A stretch of 64,000 bases of DNA from Stieleria maiorica (GTDB lineage: Bacteria > Planctomycetota > Planctomycetia > Pirellulales > Pirellulaceae), in contig NZ_CP036264.1 in the NCBI RefSeq assembly GCF_008035925.1, positions 2,267,409 to 2,331,408 of the forward strand, given 5' to 3'. This document shows positions 1-9,056 of this stretch, piece by piece. Positions within the stretch are counted from its first letter, which is position 1, and the number at the start of each line of letters is the position of its first letter. The translations under genes were made by a program, and so were the position numbers. The notes beneath the pieces are model-generated. The model searched no databases, was not told where the DNA came from, and worked only from the letters and a program-made list of their open reading frames with translations.

Positions 1-255
1 ATGCAGCAACCGTGCCAATCAACGCATGGAAATCCGCGGATTGATCGTAAGTTGTTTTTTGAAAATCACTTACGGCGCCAGGGGCGGATCCGGGCCTGCG
101 TACCCCGGTCACAGAAATGGAAGACTTTACACCGATTTGAAAGATTGACGCCCAGCGCAGGTGCGTTAAACTCCTCTGTTGTTGAGAATCAGTTTCAACA
201 TCACGCACTTCTGACGTCCCACCGCCCCCCTCCGCGTCAAGCTTTCTGGATTCTG

Positions 256-540
256 ATGAATTCGACGATTCTGAATGTCTTTCCCAGCGACTCCGGCGAC
301 CAGCGACTTGTGCTGGCACAAGAAACCGATGCGGCCGGCACGATCACCCTGGTGCTCCGCCAGGAGAGCCGCTCGCCCCACGTCGGCTGGTTCGTGCAGA
401 GTCGAATCGCGATCGAACCGAATCAGGTCGCGGCGTTGAAGATGACGCTGACGAGCAATTTGGTGAAAGAGGTGAAAGAAACGACGTCGCCGGAGGATGC
501 TCCCGCGGTGATCAGTTTCCGCACCGCGATGGCCGGCTAG
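256..540 (+). CDS. Small unknown protein (94 aa)
   Basis: I do not recognise the family. The ATG at 256 is preferred over the ATG at position 1 because the upstream stretch reads as an Arg/His/Pro-rich shadow translation with no domain character, while the last 94 residues look like a normal soluble protein with alternating hydrophobic strands (segments around TITLVLRQE and VGWFVQSRIAI, then a likely helix). There is no signal peptide and there are no cysteines. The strand-strand-helix pattern is vaguely reminiscent of small single-stranded-DNA-binding PC4-like folds, but no diagnostic residue supports that, so no function is assigned. The gene stands alone; the next 500 bases are repeats. 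Confidence 0.55.
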   Translation: MNSTILNVFPSDSGDQRLVLAQETDAAGTITLVLRQESRSPHVGWFVQSRIAIEPNQVAALKMTLTSNLVKEVKETTSPEDAPAVISFRTAMAG

Positions 541-670
541 CTGCCCTGGGATTCGCTTCGCGCCCCGGCCGTGTCACGGCCGCGATCTGCTACCAATCGA
601 GTTGGGCCGGCGGAGTTGGTCACGTAGCGGCCGGTTTGTTTGGGAGGTTCGAGAGCCGTATCGAAGATTA

Positions 671-744
671 CCCCACGGATGGCAGGGCGTCCCCACGGAT
701 GTCAACCAGCCTGTAATCCGTGGGGACGCGCTGCCATCCGTGGG
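671..744. repeat. Long hairpin repeat
   Basis: Arms 672-700 and 716-744 are reverse complements with one mismatch and a 15-base loop. The short word CCACGGAT is repeated within each arm, so each arm is itself built from shorter units. It lies in the 496-base gap 541-1036, which holds only repeats. Confidence 0.85.
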
Positions 745-780
745 TTCCTTTGTTGTGACAGGTTGGGACTCGATGAGAGG

Positions 781-962
781 GACCGTCCAGCTTAGGGCAG
801 AGGCGAAACGCGACGAATCCAAATGATCTGGCCGATTGGGTAAGACGTGGTCGGTGGATGGGTGTACGACGTCCTTTCTAGGGCGTCGCACTGAGCCCCG
901 CGCGCGACGGCCCGGAAGGGCCATCGTACCCCAAGAAAAGCATCGCCCTAAGCTGGACGGTC
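781..962. repeat. 182-bp composite repeat with 18-bp inverted ends
   Basis: Positions 781-798 and 945-962 are perfect 18-base inverted repeats that enclose the dispersed repeat at 863-932. I see no target-site duplication outside the ends and no open frame inside, so this is a palindromic composite rather than a proven transposon. Confidence 0.75.
863..932. repeat. Dispersed repeat family A, copy 1
   Basis: This 70-base segment recurs in inverted orientation at 16341-16411. Both copies start and end with words such as TACGACGTCCTTTCTAGG and GGGCCATCGTACC and are imperfectly palindromic. Both lie downstream of genes, which suggests a mobile or RNA-structure element. Confidence 0.8.
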
Positions 963-1036
963 GCTAAAGTGATGCCCCTATCGTTGGTGTGAAACGCCTG
1001 TCGACGCGCCATGTCGACGGCGTGGGCTCAAAACGA

Positions 1037-2563
1037 TCAGTCGTCGAGTTTGGATTCGAGTTTCTTCAGCTGGTCGCGCAGCCGTTGGATCTCAGCTTTC
1101 ACATCGTCCGAATCGTCCGCGACAGTTGGTGGGGGCGATGGTGCCGACGGCGGCGGCAAGACGGCTTCGGCGGCCGGTTCCGCTTGCGGATTGTCAGCCG
1201 TTGCGGCTTTCGACTCCGCAGGCGTTGGTGATGACGCATTCGATTGGCCGAACATGCCGCCGAGGACCGAGCCGAGGCCGCCGACCAGCGAACCGCCGGC
1301 GTTGCCATTTGCGGGTGTCGCAGTTTCTGGACTGTCGTCGCTTTGAAGTGAAAGCGTGGCCGTGGCGAGTCGATTGTCACGGATCAGTTGGAGTTCGGCC
1401 GGGGAATCGGCAGGCACGGTCGCTAGCAACGCGTACAATCCGGCGGTGTCGGAAACCATCTTGCCGTTGATCGCGACAATCCGGTCTTCCGTTTTCAGGC
1501 CTGCCGCGTCTGCCGGCGACCCGGGCTGGACTTGGGTCACGTGGACACCGCGGCGGCCGCGAACGTCACGAACTTCCGCGCCGATCTTCGGCTCGGCCGC
1601 CATTTTGGGTGCGGTTCCGGTGCTTGTTGCAGGAGCCGCGCCGGCTGTTTCGGTGGGCGAAAGCGGTTGCGGCCGCACCGTCGCCGCAACGGGAGGGTAA
1701 GCCGGGCGATCGGAGGGTTCAGCCGCGCCCTTGCCGGGTTGAGCGACCAGGGTGATGTCCAAGTCGCTGACTTGGCCGCCGCGTCCGATCCGCAGTCGAA
1801 CGCTGTCGCCGGGCGAATGTTTGCCGACTTCGCCGACCAATGCGGCGACGCTGGGCGTGGGGACACCGTCGATGGCAAAGATAAAGTCGCCGACACGCAG
1901 CCCTTCGTGGTTGGCGCGGGCGTGGTTGGCGAATTCCGTGATTTGAACGGCCGGGTAGCCCGGGTTGGCGGACACGCCCTTGATGCCGATCGAGGCGGCG
2001 GCAACGCGTGACGGCGGTTGTCGGTCGATGGAGTCGCCGAAATCCAGCGGGGAAAGAATGGATTTCCCAAAGCTCTCAGAAGGCCCGGGCAGTGCCGGAG
2101 CGGCCTCCGGCTCGGGTAACGCGTCCGCCCCCGCCTGACGCACGCCGCCGGGGCCGATCGCCGGAGTCGGGGCGGTGTTCGGAGTGTTTGGGCCAGGGTT
2201 CGGGGGAGCGATGGATGGAATTCGGCTGACCCCGCCGACGGCCGGACGCGCCAGCGAGCGGTAGCGGGCCGTCGGGCCCGTGGAGTCTGTCGCGTTGTTA
2301 GCCGGGGCGTTTCTGTCCGCCGAATCTTGTGCCGCGGCGTCTCGCCTGGCCGCACCACGAGCCAAGGGGCGGGCCGGCAGTGGGCGGGCGGGCAGTTCGT
2401 TGTCGCTCGCTTCGTCGTCACGTTGTTCCAGCTGGTTTTGCACCAGCGGTGCGATCCGGCTGCGCAACCGTTGCAGCAAACCTTGCCCGCTGGCATCGCC
2501 GGCGAAAAATGTAGCCGACGCGACCAGCACGGTGATCGAGAGCGGTAGATGCAGTGAACGCAT
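1037..2563 (-). CDS. Secreted protein with two PDZ domains
   Basis: This is a 508-aa exported protein. Residues 1-26 form a signal peptide (hydrophobic core ITVLVASATFFAG). A long Ala/Pro-rich low-complexity region follows, then PDZ domain 1 at about 193-275 (GLRVGDFIFAIDG) and PDZ domain 2 at about 325-405 (AGLKTEDRIVAING). After another disordered stretch the C-terminus ends in a charged coiled coil (EIQRLRDQLKKLESKLDD). The DegP/HtrA family couples PDZ domains to a trypsin-like protease, but no catalytic His/Asp/Ser region is present here. A role as a periplasmic scaffold or peptide-binding adaptor is inferred. The gene is monocistronic and divergent from the flagellar group. Confidence 0.85.
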   Translation of the reverse strand: MRSLHLPLSITVLVASATFFAGDASGQGLLQRLRSRIAPLVQNQLEQRDDEASDNELPARPLPARPLARGAARRDAAAQDSADRNAPANNATDSTGPTARYRSLARPAVGGVSRIPSIAPPNPGPNTPNTAPTPAIGPGGVRQAGADALPEPEAAPALPGPSESFGKSILSPLDFGDSIDRQPPSRVAAASIGIKGVSANPGYPAVQITEFANHARANHEGLRVGDFIFAIDGVPTPSVAALVGEVGKHSPGDSVRLRIGRGGQVSDLDITLVAQPGKGAAEPSDRPAYPPVAATVRPQPLSPTETAGAAPATSTGTAPKMAAEPKIGAEVRDVRGRRGVHVTQVQPGSPADAAGLKTEDRIVAINGKMVSDTAGLYALLATVPADSPAELQLIRDNRLATATLSLQSDDSPETATPANGNAGGSLVGGLGSVLGGMFGQSNASSPTPAESKAATADNPQAEPAAEAVLPPPSAPSPPPTVADDSDDVKAEIQRLRDQLKKLESKLDD

Positions 2564-3012
2564 GTGATGTCAGTTTGGGTTAGGGCAAAGACGGAGAGCG
2601 AAAGTGTGGCAACGTAACGGCGGGGTGTAGCGGAAGCCGCCAAGGCGTTCGGCCCCCCGAAGCGGCGTCGCCGCGCCGGTGCGAAACTCTTGGCGAGTTC
2701 CGCGACGGGAAAATCGCAGGCCGGCAACCAAGGACTCGAGGCGTCAATCATACGCTTCAATCGCAAAAAATCGAGGCGTCAGAGGGGCGGCGTCCCCCTT
2801 CGTGTCGCGGCAAGTTACCACCTGTGCGCCTAATCCGCCTTGCATCGCCACCCGGAAAAAGGCTATGCCCGTCTCACGCGGCTGACGACTTGAGTCATTC
2901 CGGCGATTTTTCACGGTTTTACCGTGTGTGCTTTTGCCGGGTTTGGCCGGGGCGTGTCGCAAGTCGCGGGGCGTACAAGCAATTTGAACATTCGATTAAT
3001 GCGGAGGCCACG
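2564..3012. other. Intergenic region between divergent genes
   Basis: This 449-base gap separates the PDZ gene from the flagellar group. It must hold both promoters. I found no convincing sigma-28 or sigma-54 motif, no RNA gene and no credible small gene. GGAGG at 3003-3007 is a good ribosome-binding site for the ATG at 3013. Confidence 0.5.
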
Positions 3013-3435
3013 ATGGCCAAAGGCTGGATGGAACCGGAGCAGTGCAGGAACCTGTTGGTGCTTGTCGAAACTGTGACCGCACCGTTATTGATTCAACACC
3101 AGGCGCCGGTGTGTCTGGAATTGGACATCGAGCTGGAGATCCCGGTCCCTTGCGACCACCAGCGGACCGCAGATCTGATCACCGCACTGAGCAAGCAGGC
3201 GTTGGAGGCGATGCCCGACGGCGGCGATTTGATGATCACGGCCTGCCAGACCGCTGCCGGGTTGGAATTAGAGATCGCCGACAGCGGGACCGATGCGACC
3301 CGGCGCGAGCGCCACCTGCCGATCGCGGCCGCGGCGATCAATGCGGAGTTGCAGTGGCAAAACTGCCCTCAGGGCGGCGTGGCGGTCACCATTCTGTTCC
3401 CCTCGCAAGCATCTCGTAGTCGATTGGCAGCGTAA
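3013..3435 (+). CDS. Small histidine-kinase-type ATPase-like protein
   Basis: This is a 140-aa soluble protein. The ATG at 3013 follows a GGAGG site; the longer upstream extension is basic and lacks domain character. The layout resembles an isolated HATPase_c fold: a helix region (DLITALSKQALEAMP), then strand-turn-strand (GGDLMITACQTAAGLELEIADSG), where DSG sits where an N/D-x-G box would be, and a final GGVAVTILFP strand as in kinase ends. The family assignment is inferred from this pattern only. The stop is two bases from fliF, so the genes are probably co-transcribed, and a regulatory role in flagellar assembly or signalling is possible. Confidence 0.6.
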   Translation: MAKGWMEPEQCRNLLVLVETVTAPLLIQHQAPVCLELDIELEIPVPCDHQRTADLITALSKQALEAMPDGGDLMITACQTAAGLELEIADSGTDATRRERHLPIAAAAINAELQWQNCPQGGVAVTILFPSQASRSRLAA

Positions 3436-3437
3436 GC

Positions 3438-4949
3438 GTGTTGCGTCAGCGGACCGAACGATTCAAATCTCACCTGGACACCGTACCGCCTCTCTCGGGC
3501 GCATCGGCGTTGTCGCGGGCGGTCGCGTGTGCGATCGCCGGTCTGTTGATCTTGGGTGGGATCGTCTACATCTCTCCGCGCGGTTCGACACCGACGATGG
3601 AACCGCTGTTTGGCGGGCAGTCGCTGCATGATTGGGAACTCGGTCAAGTCGAATTGGCGTTCAGCAAGGCTGGGTTGAGCGGTTGGCGGCCCGAAAACGG
3701 ACAGATTCTGATTCCGCGCGAGAAACGGCACGAATACTTGGCGGCCCTGGAGCAGGCCTCGGCGCTTCCCTACGCATTGCAAAGCAGTGTCGAAGAGGCG
3801 CTCAACGGGGGCGGTTACTTCGAATCCGAAGCGGCCAAGCGGACCCGCCATCAAGTCGCCAAGGCGCGTGATCTGGGCAAGAAGATCGCCGCGTTTGACG
3901 ACATCGTTTGGGCCAGCGTCGATTACGACGAGCAGTCCGCCGGGGGATTCGATGGGCGAACGATCCAGTCGGCCAGTGTCTTGCTGGTTTCCAAAAACGG
4001 CAAACCGATCGCGCCCGGACGGATCAGCATGATTCAACACCTGGTCAGCGGAGCCTACGCCGGGATGGATGCCGACCAAGTGACCGTCACGGACACCTCG
4101 GCGCGCAAGACGTACAACGGATCGGACGACCCGCTGACCCGTCAGCAGCGTCAATCCGAGTATGAACTCGAACAGCGGCTGACCGAACTGTTGGGCGGAT
4201 ACCGCGGCCTGCACATCGCCGCGCGATCGGTCTACCGTGAGTCCAGTGCCGGCAATGCGGACGATCAAGACGCGCCGCGTGCCGGGAAACCCATCGCGCT
4301 TTCCAAGTCGATCAAAACGAGTGGGCCCCAGGGCGAATTCCAAATGCGCGTCTCGGTCGGTGTTCCCGAAAGCCAATTCCACGCCCAATGGGTCAACGAT
4401 TACCGCGCCCGGCATCCCGAGTCGGATTTCGCCCAAGCACCGACGCACGAGCAATTGGCCGCCGTCCGCACCAAGGTGATGGACAACATTCGCGACGCGA
4501 TCATTCCGCTGGTCGAAAGCGATACCGCCGGTGATGAACACGCGGTCCAGGTCTGGAGTTTCCCCGACGCGGACCAAACTCCCGTCTACACTTCACCGGC
4601 CCGCCCGATCGGACGCTGGGCCGCCATCGTCAGCCAATTGCGATCCAACCCGGTGCTGACGATCGCGTTGGGAACGCTGTTGCTGGTGGCGATCGGATTC
4701 GGTATCGCCACGCTACGGATGCGATTGAGACATTCCCCGATGGCGCAGGACGCCGTGCGGGAGGCAGCCGCCCGCGGGACCATGGACCGCGGCACGGCCG
4801 GGAAAACGACTCGGTCGTCCGATCGCCCCGCAGCGACGGAGACGACTGCCGACGAGACCAGTTTGCGAGATGATTTGACCGAACTGGTCGAGTCGAATCC
4901 GGAGCTGGCCGCACAAATCGTCCACAGCTGGATCGCCGATGCCGCTTAA
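3438..4949 (+). CDS. fliF: Flagellar M-ring protein FliF
   Basis: This 503-aa protein starts at GTG 3438, two bases after the previous stop. Residues 29-45 form the first membrane helix (VACAIAGLLILGGIVYI). The YscJ/FliF ring-building region follows (LEQASALPYALQ, RTRHQVAKARDLGKKIAAFDDIVWASVDYD cut into shorter matches, VTVTDTSA). A second helix spans about 403-425 (TIALGTLLLVAIGFGIATL). The C-terminal tail (DLTELVESNPELAAQIVHSWI) matches the FliG-binding tail of FliF. FliF forms the MS ring in the inner membrane. The usual flgB-flgC-fliE and fliH-fliI neighbours are absent, so flagellar genes are scattered in this genome. Confidence 0.9.
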   Translation: MLRQRTERFKSHLDTVPPLSGASALSRAVACAIAGLLILGGIVYISPRGSTPTMEPLFGGQSLHDWELGQVELAFSKAGLSGWRPENGQILIPREKRHEYLAALEQASALPYALQSSVEEALNGGGYFESEAAKRTRHQVAKARDLGKKIAAFDDIVWASVDYDEQSAGGFDGRTIQSASVLLVSKNGKPIAPGRISMIQHLVSGAYAGMDADQVTVTDTSARKTYNGSDDPLTRQQRQSEYELEQRLTELLGGYRGLHIAARSVYRESSAGNADDQDAPRAGKPIALSKSIKTSGPQGEFQMRVSVGVPESQFHAQWVNDYRARHPESDFAQAPTHEQLAAVRTKVMDNIRDAIIPLVESDTAGDEHAVQVWSFPDADQTPVYTSPARPIGRWAAIVSQLRSNPVLTIALGTLLLVAIGFGIATLRMRLRHSPMAQDAVREAAARGTMDRGTAGKTTRSSDRPAATETTADETSLRDDLTELVESNPELAAQIVHSWIADAA

Positions 4950-4972
4950 CACCCGATAGACCGACTTCGTCC

Positions 4973-5995
4973 ATGATCACCTCTTCCGAAACCTCCTCCG
5001 GATCATCGATCGGCCATAGCGATTCGATCCGACAGATCGCCATCTTGCTGCACACGCTGCCCCAGCGGACACACCGCGTGTTGTTGGGACAATTGGGTGC
5101 CGAAGACAAGCGATGCATCACCGAGGAAATGTCGGCGATGGGGGAAGTCGATGCCATGGAACAAGTCCATGTGCTCAATCGCATGCGGGACGATTTGCAG
5201 ACCGAAACCAGTCGTGTCGAAAAAGTCGAATCGGAGATTCAGGACGAGATTCAGATCGGCCGCGCAAGAGTATCCAAGAAACGCTCCCAACCGATGTACC
5301 GCGGTTCCGCTTCCGTTGCCGAATCGTCCGCGGAGACGACGCGGGGAACGACCGCACCTCAAGCATCCAGTGACGATGGTGTGTCGTCCGAACAGCTCGC
5401 TTCATCGGACGCCTTGAACTCGTCCCAGGCGTCGCCATCGGTGCCGGAGACGTTGCCCATCCGGCAAGCGGATTGCTCGGTACCGGACGATGCCATGCGG
5501 ACCATGTTCGCTCAATTCCACCAGACACAGGCTGCCGGCGTCTTGCCACCTCAGTCACGTCGATACGAATCCGACCAACTCTCCGTGCCGCACGGTGTGC
5601 CAGAAGAAGGCCCACCGGAATCCTGCCGGCCGACACCACAAGACGCCGCGGCCGGGGCCCCGCCACAGCGCTTACGGGGCGCCGATCCACGGTCCCAGGC
5701 CGACGAACTGGCCGAACGGATCGATCGATTCTTGACACAACTGCCGCCTCAAGAACTTTGTCGCGCGCTCGGGATGGTGTCGACCAAACAAGCGTTCTTG
5801 GTGTTGTGCGGGCTGCCCAACGCGACCGCCGAAACCGTCCTGGACATGCTGCCACGCCGCCAAGCACGAAAGGTCCGCAGTGACATGCGCCGGATGGGCC
5901 AGCTGCAGCTGTCGGACATCGACGCGGCGAAACAGATCGTCGCGCAGATCGCAATCCGCTTCACGCAGCAACCGTCGACCTCGCTCGCGGCATGA
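4973..5995 (+). CDS. fliG: Divergent, compact FliG-like motor switch protein
   Basis: This 340-aa protein begins 23 bases after fliF. Residues 15-75 resemble the FliG N-terminal domain that binds FliF (RQIAILLHTLPQ, MSAMGEVDAMEQV). Residues 242-335 resemble the FliG C-terminal torque domain (LCGLPNATAETVLDMLPRR, RSDMRRMGQLQLSDIDAA). Known FliG proteins have a middle armadillo domain with an EHPQ motif between these parts. Here that span is low-complexity Ser/Pro/Gln-rich sequence and I see no EHPQ. It is probably the rotor protein, with the middle domain lost or rebuilt as a linker. The pairing with FliF supports the assignment. Confidence 0.78.
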   Translation: MITSSETSSGSSIGHSDSIRQIAILLHTLPQRTHRVLLGQLGAEDKRCITEEMSAMGEVDAMEQVHVLNRMRDDLQTETSRVEKVESEIQDEIQIGRARVSKKRSQPMYRGSASVAESSAETTRGTTAPQASSDDGVSSEQLASSDALNSSQASPSVPETLPIRQADCSVPDDAMRTMFAQFHQTQAAGVLPPQSRRYESDQLSVPHGVPEEGPPESCRPTPQDAAAGAPPQRLRGADPRSQADELAERIDRFLTQLPPQELCRALGMVSTKQAFLVLCGLPNATAETVLDMLPRRQARKVRSDMRRMGQLQLSDIDAAKQIVAQIAIRFTQQPSTSLAA

Positions 5996-6000
5996 GCACG

Positions 6001-6112
6001 CACGCCAGCACGTGGCGTGAGCCAGTGGCGGGCGGTGCTGGTGGAGTTGATTGACGGGCCGCTCGCTGACGCTTCCCGCTGGCATTTGCGCTCGCTGACG
6101 CTTCCCGCTAGG
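6001..6112. repeat. Dispersed repeat family B, inverted copies
   Basis: Two tandem inverted copies (6055-6083 and 6085-6112) of the unit GCCAGCGGGAAGCGT-AGCGAGCGGCC, with a degenerate facing half at 6001-6032. The family recurs at 27301, 28782, 55040 and 55131. Its presence argues that the peptidase downstream does not start at GTG 6017. Confidence 0.85.
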
Positions 6113-6127
6113 ATAACTGCAAATCAG

Positions 6128-7870
6128 ATGTGGACTCGGACGACGGGAGAATCGAGCTTGGTTGGCGACGCGTCGAATTTCGGCAAACGAATTGTCGCTG
6201 CGACGTTGATGTTGGGCGTTTCCGTTCTGTTGGGTTGGTTCGAATACCGAGGTCCGGCGCCACTGGGGATCGATGCCCCGACCGACCAGCCGTCGGCGGC
6301 CAGGATGCGCGCGACGCTGGTTGAATTGCTGGGGGATCCCCCGCAAAAACACACGACGGGAACCGCGTCGGGTGAAGCCTTTTTACAACGTCTGGAAAAG
6401 AAGCTCCGAGGTTACGAGGTTCCAATGCGGCGGATCGAAATCCCCTGGGATCCGCAGCGTCAGGATCGTCATCCGGGAGGCCGCGTCGACCTGTTGCCAC
6501 CCGGGACGGTGTTGAAAAACCTGTGGGTCACCGTCGAAGGATCTGATCCCTCGTTGGCACCGATCCTGATCGCCACGCACCATGATTCGTGCCGCTGGGG
6601 GCCCGGTGCCGGGGATGCGGGTTCGGCCGTTGTCACCTTGGTTGAACACATCCGCCATCTGTCGACGTCCCGGCCGGTTCGCACCACGCATTACTTGTTT
6701 ACCGATGGGGAAGAATTCGGGCTGCTGGGCGCGTACGCGATCGTTGCCCAAGAATCGCTGCCCTTTCCCCGCCCCGCGTTCGTGTTGAACTTCGATGCCC
6801 GCGGTACGCGCGGCGGGATTGCGATGTTTGAAACGCATGTCAACAACAGTGGCTGGGTTTCGACCATCATTGACGACTTGGCGCGACCAAAGATTACTTC
6901 GTCACTGGCCGTCACGATCTATCGGTCACTGCCCAATGCGACGGATTTCAACGCCTGGCACGGCAAACTGGGACTGTCCGGATTCAATTACGCCGTCATC
7001 GGGGGTGCCCATCGTTATCACCGCCCCGAAGACACGCCGCAGAACCTGAGCGACCGGACGCTCCAGCACATGGGGGCACAATTGTTTTCGATGCACCGTG
7101 CCATCGACCGCTTGGATGGTCCGACGACGCGCCGGTTGAACGCATCGACCGAAGACCCCGCGCACGGCAACGCCGTGTTCTTTGATCTGTATGGTTGGAC
7201 CGTGGTGCACTTCGGCGAAGGCATCCAGAGGGTGATCGCGATTGTGGCCGCTGCGTTGATGGGAGTGGTGTGTCTGCGCGGACGTTCGCTCGGTCGAGTG
7301 AGACGCTTGCCGCGGCACGCCTTGGTCGTCCTGCTGTCGATCGCCGCCGGATTGTTGGTCGGCGTCGTGATTCAACTCGGTTTGCGGACCACGCCGTTTT
7401 CGGTGTTGAAGTACACTCCGATCGATCTGCAGGCGGGGGTGGTCACGATCGCCGCCTCGTTCCTGGTCGTGACCGCGTTGCTGGAACGTTTTACCAAGCG
7501 GATCGAATCCGACGAAGCGGAGGTCGTCAGCGATTGGATCTGGTGGGTGACCGCAGCGTTGGGGACCGTGCTCGCGATGGCGCTTCCCGGTGGCGCGTAT
7601 CTACTGGTCTTGCCGAGTTTCACCTATGCGTTGGTTCGCATCGTGTCGCCGCAGGCGACGCTGGCGGCCTGGTCTGGCTGGGCGGCCGCGGTCATCTTGG
7701 CTGGGCCGTTGGTGATGTTGCTGGTGCAAGCACTGGGGCCGTGGCGACAACCGGTTTACGCGGCGCTGGCGAGCCTGTTGGCGGTGTTGGCCATGACGGC
7801 GTGGGCGGCACAAAAAAAGGCGAGGCCGATTCCGAAGAACCGACCCCGCCTCGCACGGGGGGACGCTTAA
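6128..7870 (+). CDS. M28-type peptidase with polytopic membrane domain
   Basis: This 580-aa protein starts at ATG 6128; an earlier in-frame GTG at 6017 would translate repeat DNA. A membrane anchor at about 22-38 (AATLMLGVSVLLGW) is followed by a zinc-dependent M28 aminopeptidase-like domain: THHDS near residue 149, GPGAGDAGS just after it, and TDGEEFGLLGA near 192, as expected for metal ligands and the catalytic Glu pair. From about 367 the chain has roughly seven hydrophobic helices (for example LLSIAAGLLVGVVIQLGL). The catalytic domain probably faces the periplasm and cleaves peptides or amide-linked metabolites. The substrate is unknown. Confidence 0.85.
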   Translation: MWTRTTGESSLVGDASNFGKRIVAATLMLGVSVLLGWFEYRGPAPLGIDAPTDQPSAARMRATLVELLGDPPQKHTTGTASGEAFLQRLEKKLRGYEVPMRRIEIPWDPQRQDRHPGGRVDLLPPGTVLKNLWVTVEGSDPSLAPILIATHHDSCRWGPGAGDAGSAVVTLVEHIRHLSTSRPVRTTHYLFTDGEEFGLLGAYAIVAQESLPFPRPAFVLNFDARGTRGGIAMFETHVNNSGWVSTIIDDLARPKITSSLAVTIYRSLPNATDFNAWHGKLGLSGFNYAVIGGAHRYHRPEDTPQNLSDRTLQHMGAQLFSMHRAIDRLDGPTTRRLNASTEDPAHGNAVFFDLYGWTVVHFGEGIQRVIAIVAAALMGVVCLRGRSLGRVRRLPRHALVVLLSIAAGLLVGVVIQLGLRTTPFSVLKYTPIDLQAGVVTIAASFLVVTALLERFTKRIESDEAEVVSDWIWWVTAALGTVLAMALPGGAYLLVLPSFTYALVRIVSPQATLAAWSGWAAAVILAGPLVMLLVQALGPWRQPVYAALASLLAVLAMTAWAAQKKARPIPKNRPRLARGDA

Positions 7871-7928
7871 TATCTCGTTGTTGTGCCAGCTTCGTCTCGC
7901 GTCCCTCGCACACCTAGACAGTAGTCTG

Positions 7929-7962
7929 TTTCCTGACGGAGCCATACAAAAGCTTCAGGAAA
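7929..7962. terminator. Possible hairpin between convergent genes
   Basis: An 8-base stem (TTTCCTGA / TCAGGAAA) with an 18-base loop lies between the peptidase and the TIM-barrel gene, which converge. There is no clear U-run, so terminator function is tentative. The word TTTCCTGACNGAGCC recurs near 58828. Confidence 0.35.
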
Positions 7963-8035
7963 AGGATCGTTTTGGCGGCCTCGCCCCCCGGGCGGCGCCG
8001 GGTTGTTTGGTCCGTAACGGTGCTAACGATTAACG

Positions 8036-9007
8036 CTAGGCACGAAGTGCGCTACGGAGTCGATCGAGGGCCGCGGGAATGTGGTCGTATGGCTGTTCGT
8101 CTTCGTATTCCAGAACCACGAAGCCTTGGTAGGTGCTGTCACGAAGGATCCCGGCGATCCGATCCAAGTCGGCCGGATACTCCGTCCCGTCGGGCTTCTT
8201 CATGTTCATTTTGACTTGGACGTTCACCGCGTAGGGGACGCACTGTTCCAAATCGCGGTAGGGATCCTCGCTGTAGAAATTGCCGGTATCCAAGTTGATG
8301 CCGACCCAGGGATGGTCAACGGTATGAACGATCGGCAGCAATTGGTCGGGACGTAGATTGCCATGGTTCTCGATGCCCAGAAAGACGCCACGCTGGCCGG
8401 CCCGCTCCGCACAGCGTTTCATTGCCGCGACGGCTTCATCCATCCGTTCGGGGTGATCGTCCAGTTCCTTGCCTTTGCCGGCGAAGAATCGGATGTGGGG
8501 CGCGCCCAAGACGGCGGCCTTGTCGATCCACTCGAGGGCGGTTTCGATTTCCCGGTCCAGCTTTTCGCCGGCGCCTTGAGTGAAGTTGTTGCCGATGGCG
8601 GTGCCGGAAATCGTCACGCCGCGGAGGAACGCTTGTCGGCGGAGTTCCAAGAAGTAGGCGTCGTCGGCGTCGGGCGGGAAAAAGTAGCTGGTCAATTCGG
8701 CCGCTTCCAATCCTTGCTGCACGCAATAGTCCAGAAAGCCGACCATGTCGATCGCCTTGCCTCCGCCGGCCGGTTCTTTCCGCTTGCCCTTCATGAATGA
8801 AAAGTAGTTGCGGAGTGAATAGGCGGCCAAACCGAGGCGGAACCGTGGATCACCGCTGCGCGGAAACGGTTCGGCGGCGGTCGTCGTCGCGGGGCCAAGC
8901 AGGCTTGCGGTGCCGGCGGCGGCACAGCCCGCACCGATGGCGGTGATGAATTGACGGCGGCTGGGCGGATTCGTCTTGTGGCGGATCGATCTGGGGTGTG
9001 TCGGCAC
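8036..9007 (-). CDS. Tat-exported TIM-barrel (AP endonuclease 2/xylose isomerase-like) protein
   Basis: This 323-aa protein starts with GTG at 9007. The N-terminus has a twin-arginine signal (SRRQFITAIGAG, then a hydrophobic Ala-rich stretch), so it is probably exported folded by the Tat system. The body is a sugar-phosphate isomerase/epimerase barrel: LGLAAYSLRNYF, YCVQQGLEAAELTSYFFPP, GAPHIRFFAGKG, FLGIENHGN, VGINLDTGNFY, VNVQVKMN and FVVLEYED mark successive strands, and the Glu/Asp/His ends could bind a divalent metal. Planctomycetes carry many such paralogues, presumably acting on sugars in the periplasm. The substrate cannot be read from sequence. The next gene upstream is hemC. Confidence 0.85.
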   Translation of the reverse strand: MPTHPRSIRHKTNPPSRRQFITAIGAGCAAAGTASLLGPATTTAAEPFPRSGDPRFRLGLAAYSLRNYFSFMKGKRKEPAGGGKAIDMVGFLDYCVQQGLEAAELTSYFFPPDADDAYFLELRRQAFLRGVTISGTAIGNNFTQGAGEKLDREIETALEWIDKAAVLGAPHIRFFAGKGKELDDHPERMDEAVAAMKRCAERAGQRGVFLGIENHGNLRPDQLLPIVHTVDHPWVGINLDTGNFYSEDPYRDLEQCVPYAVNVQVKMNMKKPDGTEYPADLDRIAGILRDSTYQGFVVLEYEDEQPYDHIPAALDRLRSALRA

Positions 9008-9056
9008 GGGGTTGACCTTGGGGAGGAGTGATGGGGGGATTCTTTTGTGCCCAATT

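Noticed and set aside
1-255. Extension of the first gene to ATG 1
   Set aside because: The added 85 residues are Arg/His/Pro-rich without domain character. ATG 256 is preferred.
781-962. MITE with terminal inverted repeats
   Set aside because: No target-site duplication is visible, so transposition is not shown; listed only as a composite repeat.
3369-4577. 402-residue minus-strand frame opposite fliF
   Set aside because: Shadow of fliF with GC-rich codon bias; no recognisable domain.
6017-6127. GTG 6017 as start of the M28 peptidase
   Set aside because: The extra residues would be encoded by family B repeats.
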